64,000 nt of DNA from Micromonospora_I sp040659735 (lineage in GTDB: Bacteria; Actinomycetota; Actinomycetes; Mycobacteriales; Micromonosporaceae), in assembly GCF_040659735.1 (NCBI RefSeq), contig NZ_JBFANZ010000025.1:1-64000 (forward strand), in the 5' to 3' direction. Below are positions 60,806 through 64,000 of this stretch, one piece after another. Every line of letters starts with the position of its first letter. The stretch's first letter is position 1. The position numbers and the translations under genes are program-made. The notes under the pieces were generated by a model. That model did no database searches. It was given only the letters and a program-made list of their open reading frames with translations, and was not told the DNA's origin.

Positions 60806-61241
60806 ATGGCGACGCATCAGCAGCAACCGCGACCGTTCACCCATGACCGCAACCGGCCCCGAACGCGGATCACGTACTGCCTCCACCTGCCGGGACCGCG
60901 ACCAGCTCCCCACCTGGTTCCGGCAATCTCCTCATGCCACGTGACCTCAGCTCACGGCGAGCCGGCTGCTCCTGGTTGCGTCAGCCGCCACGGCTACGTG
61001 AGCGCGCCGCGCTGGCTCCCGTACGTGCTGTGCTCGTCGACAGGACCGACGCTCGCGCTGCCGCATGGTGCCGTTGTCGTGGTCCTCACCGCGTCGACCG
61101 TACTAGCTGGTCATCTCCGCTGCACAGGATGGCTCCCAGCCGTGACGTCCTGCGCCGCGAACTGTCCCGACGACTGCCCACCTCGACCGAGTGACGGCCT
61201 CCCGCGTCTCTTGGCGGCGCCGCTCCCGGAGGCGGACAGCA
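60806..61241. other. Intergenic region without a supportable gene
   Basis: Plus-strand frames exist here, but they have poor codon periodicity, no ribosome binding site and no recognisable domain. I see no strong hairpin or repeat beyond the terminator at its left end. Confidence 0.4.
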
Positions 61242-62224
61242 TTAGGTCGTAGCGGTCGTCGTCGAAGCCGCGGCACCTGTCATCAGCGCGGAAAGCTGGC
61301 GAGCCTTGTACGTCCCTCGGCCCGATCCAGGGTAATAGTTCCACGGAAAGGACGTGACGCGGTTGCCGAGGGCGGCGAAGTGCGGGGCGGCACTGCGACG
61401 GTCTCCGGCCACCGTCCAGGCGTAGGCGAAGCTGCTGTGTGCCTGCACCCAACCGAGTGCCGGCCGATATGCGGGGTGCCCCACGGATCGTGCGACAGCC
61501 TGACGCAACTGCTCACGTACCTCGGGCTGCTTCATGTATCGGGACGCCGAGGCCTCCGCCCGCGCCCGCTCAATGTGCGCCTCGGCCACCACGGCGGCGT
61601 TCAGTGCGCCCACCGGGGCCTGCTCGGCGCACTGCTGAGCGAAAGCGTGCACCTGCGGGAACGATCCGCCCCACTTGGGACAGAGCTGTTGCAGCAGTTC
61701 CAGCTGCGCGGTGACCGGGTCGGGACGCGCCACGGCGGCCCGGTTGTAGCGTTGCCGCGCTTCGGCGAGTCCCAGTTGGAGGCCGCGGGCGATGCGAACC
61801 TCGTCGTCCACGCCGCGACGTTGCCCGGCTCCGCCGTGACCACATCCCCGAGCAGGTTGTCGGCCCGGGCGAGAAAGTCGTGGAACTGGGCGAACTGTCC
61901 GCGGCTCACGCTGCTCGCTCGGCGGGCCGTGCGCGCCTCCCAACCCATGACCACCCACCGGGCGCCGAGCAGGGTCGCCGCCAGGGTCGAGTGCGCCGGG
62001 CCACCGCCGGCGCTTTCCAGGAACTTCTCCACGCCCCGCAGCTCCGCCACCATCCCCACCGCCACGCTGGGGTCGTGCTCGATGGACAACTCGGCGAAGA
62101 ACCGGGTCACCCCCGGCCAGTCCTGCGAGCGCATCGCCTGACGTAGCGGACGCAGCTGCGGGTAGTGATCGGCTCGGGACATCGTCGGTACGCCGAACAG
62201 GGTGGACGCCTTCACGGGAAGCAC
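61242..62224 (-). pseudogene. DUF4034 domain protein interrupted by a frameshift
   Basis: Two overlapping minus-strand frames together encode one DUF4034-like helical protein of about 327 residues. The N-terminal part (from the GTG at 62224, or the ATG at 62182 beginning MSRADHYPQLRPLRQAM) reads through AEPGNVAAWTTR. Coding sense then continues in the -1 frame with ARGLQLGLAEARQRYNR, LCPKWGGSFPQVHAFAQQC and AEAHIERARAEA to the stop at 61242. The junction is near 61795-61805. There is no slippery heptamer, so a one-base deletion or sequencing error is more likely than programmed frameshifting. TATGCT lies 7 nt before the GTG. Confidence 0.75.
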
Positions 62225-62348
62225 GGAGGAGAGCATAGGCACTGATGGCGGAGGCTGCTGTCCCGTGACGGTGGCGAGAAACCGGCGTGAGCCGGCCTGC
62301 CTCGGATCGACAACGTCGCGGTCGCTGCGGCAGGCTGCATACGTGGCG

Positions 62349-62690
62349 ATGGAACTGCTTTTCGCGCAAGTGGCGGTCGGGGCGTTCGCCGACGCAGTCG
62401 AGTGGTACGGCCGGTTGTTCGGGCGCGCCGCGGACGTGGTTGTCAACGACCACGAGGTGATGTGGCGAGTTGCCGACACCGGCTGGCTGTACGTCATAGA
62501 AGACGACTCGCGCGCCGGCAACGGCCTGGTCACCATCTCTGTGTCGGATCTGGATGAGGTGGTGACCGACCTGGAAGCGCGCGGCATCAGCAGTGGCCGC
62601 ATCGAGACGATCGGCGACGCCGGGCGTAAGGCCATTGTGACCGACCCCGACGGCAACTCCATCGCGCTCATCCAGATTGCCGCTACGTAG
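62349..62690 (+). CDS. VOC (glyoxalase/bleomycin resistance) family protein
   Basis: The 113-residue single-repeat vicinal-oxygen-chelate protein has ADAVEWYGRLFGRAAD near the start and IVTDPDGNSIALIQ at the end, the typical betaalphabetabetabeta signature. It would dimerise to form the metal site. The conserved metal Glu/His positions are not all obvious, so it may bind a small molecule rather than catalyse. A GTG at 62343 is an alternative start. It is divergent from the DUF4034 gene. Confidence 0.82.
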   Translation: MELLFAQVAVGAFADAVEWYGRLFGRAADVVVNDHEVMWRVADTGWLYVIEDDSRAGNGLVTISVSDLDEVVTDLEARGISSGRIETIGDAGRKAIVTDPDGNSIALIQIAAT

Positions 62691-62801
62691 CGCCGACTAC
62701 GGTCGTTCAGCCCATGGGCGCAACGCACACTGCAGCACTTGCTCCCGACTGGCCCGCTCGCATCGGCCGGCTGCCGGCCCAGGTCAGAGGCGCTGCGTCT
62801 G

Positions 62802-64000
62802 CTACTTGGCGTTGAAGTAGTTGGCGTCCGGGTGGTGCACCACGATCGCGTCGGTGGCCTGTTCCGGCACGAGCTGAAACTCCTCCGACAGCTGCACGCC
62901 GATCCGCTCCGCGCCGAGCAGCTCGACCACCTTGGCCCGGTCCTCCAGGTCGGGGCAGGCCGGGTAGCCGAACGCGTACCGGCAGCCGCGGTAGTCGTTG
63001 CGCAACAGCCCGGCCAGGTCCGCCGGATCGTCCTGCGCGACCGTACGGCCCGTCGGCAGCACCAGCTCGCTCCGGACCCGGCGGTGCCAGTATTCGGCCA
63101 GCGCCTCGGTCAGCTGCACGGAGAGACCGTGCACCTCCAGGTAATCGCGGTATTCGTTGCGGGCGAACATCTTCGCGGTGTATTCGCTGATCGGCTGTCC
63201 CACGGTGACCAGCTGCAGCGCCACCACGTCGAGCTTCTCCCCCTTCGGGGCGAAGAAGTCGGCGAGGCAGAGCCGCCGCTCCTGGCGCTGCCGAGGAAAG
63301 GTGAACCGCGCCCGTTCGGTGTGGCCGTTCTCGTCGAGCACGACGAGGTCGTTCCCCTCCGAGTAGGCCGGGTAGTACCCGTAGACGACGGCGGCCTCGA
63401 GGACCTTGTCGGCGGTGAGCCGGTCGAGCCAGTAGCGCAGTCGCGGCCGGCCCTCGGTCTCCACCAGTTCCTCGTACGAGGGTCCACCGCCGCCGCGGGC
63501 GCCGCGCAGCCCCCACTGGCCGAGGAAGGTAGCCCGCTCGTCGAGCAGGCTGGCGTAGTCGGCGAGCGGGATGCCCTTGATCACCCGCGTGCCGAAGAAG
63601 GGCGGCGTCGGGATGTCGACGTCGCGGGCCACGTCGGAGCGGACGGAGGCGTCATGGAGGTCGGGCAGCGCCTCGGTGACCAGCGCCCGCTGACGTTCCC
63701 GGCGGGCCCGGCGGGCCGCGAGGGCCGCCTCGCGCTCCGGGTCGATGACGGCGCCGCCACCGCGCTTGGCGGTCATCACCTTGTCCATCAGGGACAGTCC
63801 CTCGAAGGCGTCGCGGGCGTAGTGCACCTGGCCATCGAAGATCGACCGCAGGTCGTCCTCGACGTAGGCCCGGGTCAGCGCCGCTCCGCCGAGCAGCACC
63901 GGCCACCGGTCGGCGACGCCGCGCGAGGCCATCTCCGCCAGGTTTTCCTTCATGATGACGGTGCTCTTGACGAGGAGGCCGGACATGCCGATCGCGTCGG
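62802..64000 (-). CDS. metH: Cobalamin-dependent methionine synthase, C-terminal part (5' end off window)
   Basis: About 399 C-terminal residues are visible. They include the end of the cobalamin-binding domain (VLLGGAALTRAYVEDDL, preceded by MKENLAEMASRGV) and the S-adenosylmethionine-dependent reactivation domain with RYAFGYPACPDL near the end. MetH transfers a methyl group from methyltetrahydrofolate to homocysteine. The full protein is about 1,170 residues, so most lies beyond the right edge. The frame continues open to 64000. Confidence 0.95.
   Translation of the reverse strand, partial: DAIGMSGLLVKSTVIMKENLAEMASRGVADRWPVLLGGAALTRAYVEDDLRSIFDGQVHYARDAFEGLSLMDKVMTAKRGGGAVIDPEREAALAARRARRERQRALVTEALPDLHDASVRSDVARDVDIPTPPFFGTRVIKGIPLADYASLLDERATFLGQWGLRGARGGGGPSYEELVETEGRPRLRYWLDRLTADKVLEAAVVYGYYPAYSEGNDLVVLDENGHTERARFTFPRQRQERRLCLADFFAPKGEKLDVVALQLVTVGQPISEYTAKMFARNEYRDYLEVHGLSVQLTEALAEYWHRRVRSELVLPTGRTVAQDDPADLAGLLRNDYRGCRYAFGYPACPDLEDRAKVVELLGAERIGVQLSEEFQLVPEQATDAIVVHHPDANYFNAK

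Noticed and set aside
60773..61252. 159-codon plus-strand frame after the beta-helix gene
   Set aside because: It begins inside the terminator hairpin and shows no codon bias or domain.
61780..61810. Programmed -1 frameshift in the DUF4034 gene
   Set aside because: The junction has no slippery heptamer and no evident stimulatory structure, so mutation or error is simpler.

Overview
The window is very GC-rich, densely coded on both strands and uses many GTG starts. It carries a complete Pup-proteasome system, Tat genes, PafB/PafC, HelY, DUF3866, DUF2142, DUF4037 and SCO4848-like proteins. This points to a chromosome of a mycelial actinomycete, most likely Micromonosporaceae (inference from gene content; no 16S gene is present). 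I see no tRNA, rRNA, CRISPR array, insertion sequence or prophage.

Layout. 0-2.3 kb: the lysine catabolic pair kdd (off the left edge) and kamA, divergent. 2.3-8.4 kb: CsbD, a histidine phosphatase, a minus-strand operon of M24 peptidase, acyl-CoA dehydrogenase and Lrp regulator, a DUF4037 putative nucleotidyltransferase, and a 5'-3' exonuclease. 8.4-21.3 kb: the conserved actinobacterial block helY, lipid kinase, tatC, tatA, a small coiled-coil membrane protein, pafC, pafB and pafA, interleaved with plus-strand HAD, pentapeptide-repeat, cation-efflux and DUF3866 genes. 21.4-26 kb: dTDP-L-rhamnose genes rfbC/rfbA and rfbB/rfbD plus a rhamnosyltransferase-like GT2. 26.2-36.7 kb: prcA, prcB, pup, dop and arc, interrupted by a membrane O-acyltransferase and by a polyprenyl-phosphate glycosylation module (GT2, DUF2304, DUF2142, GtrA). 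36.8-43 kb: ferredoxin, trmI, site-2 protease, RecB-like nuclease and a NarL-type two-component pair. 43-51.4 kb: HSL-type hydrolase, MacB-like ABC exporter, HAD phosphatase, zinc peptidase lipoprotein and small proteins. 51.7-56.1 kb: Eis-like acetyltransferase, small proteins and a fused PabA-PabB. 56.2-62.3 kb: gene-poor and accessory-looking, with a secreted C39 peptidase, a secreted beta-helix protein behind a LacI-type operator, a frameshifted DUF4034 gene and coding-like relics. 62.3-64 kb: a VOC protein and the C-terminal part of metH.

How the genes fit together. PafA attaches Pup, Dop removes it, ARC unfolds tagged proteins and PrcA/PrcB degrade them. PafB/PafC are known in mycobacteria as a DNA-damage transcriptional activator. 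The rhamnose and glycosyl-transfer genes probably serve one cell-surface glycopolymer, yet they sit inside the proteasome locus. At least fifteen genes have a TANNNT -10 box only 6-9 nt before the start codon, so leaderless transcription appears to be common here.
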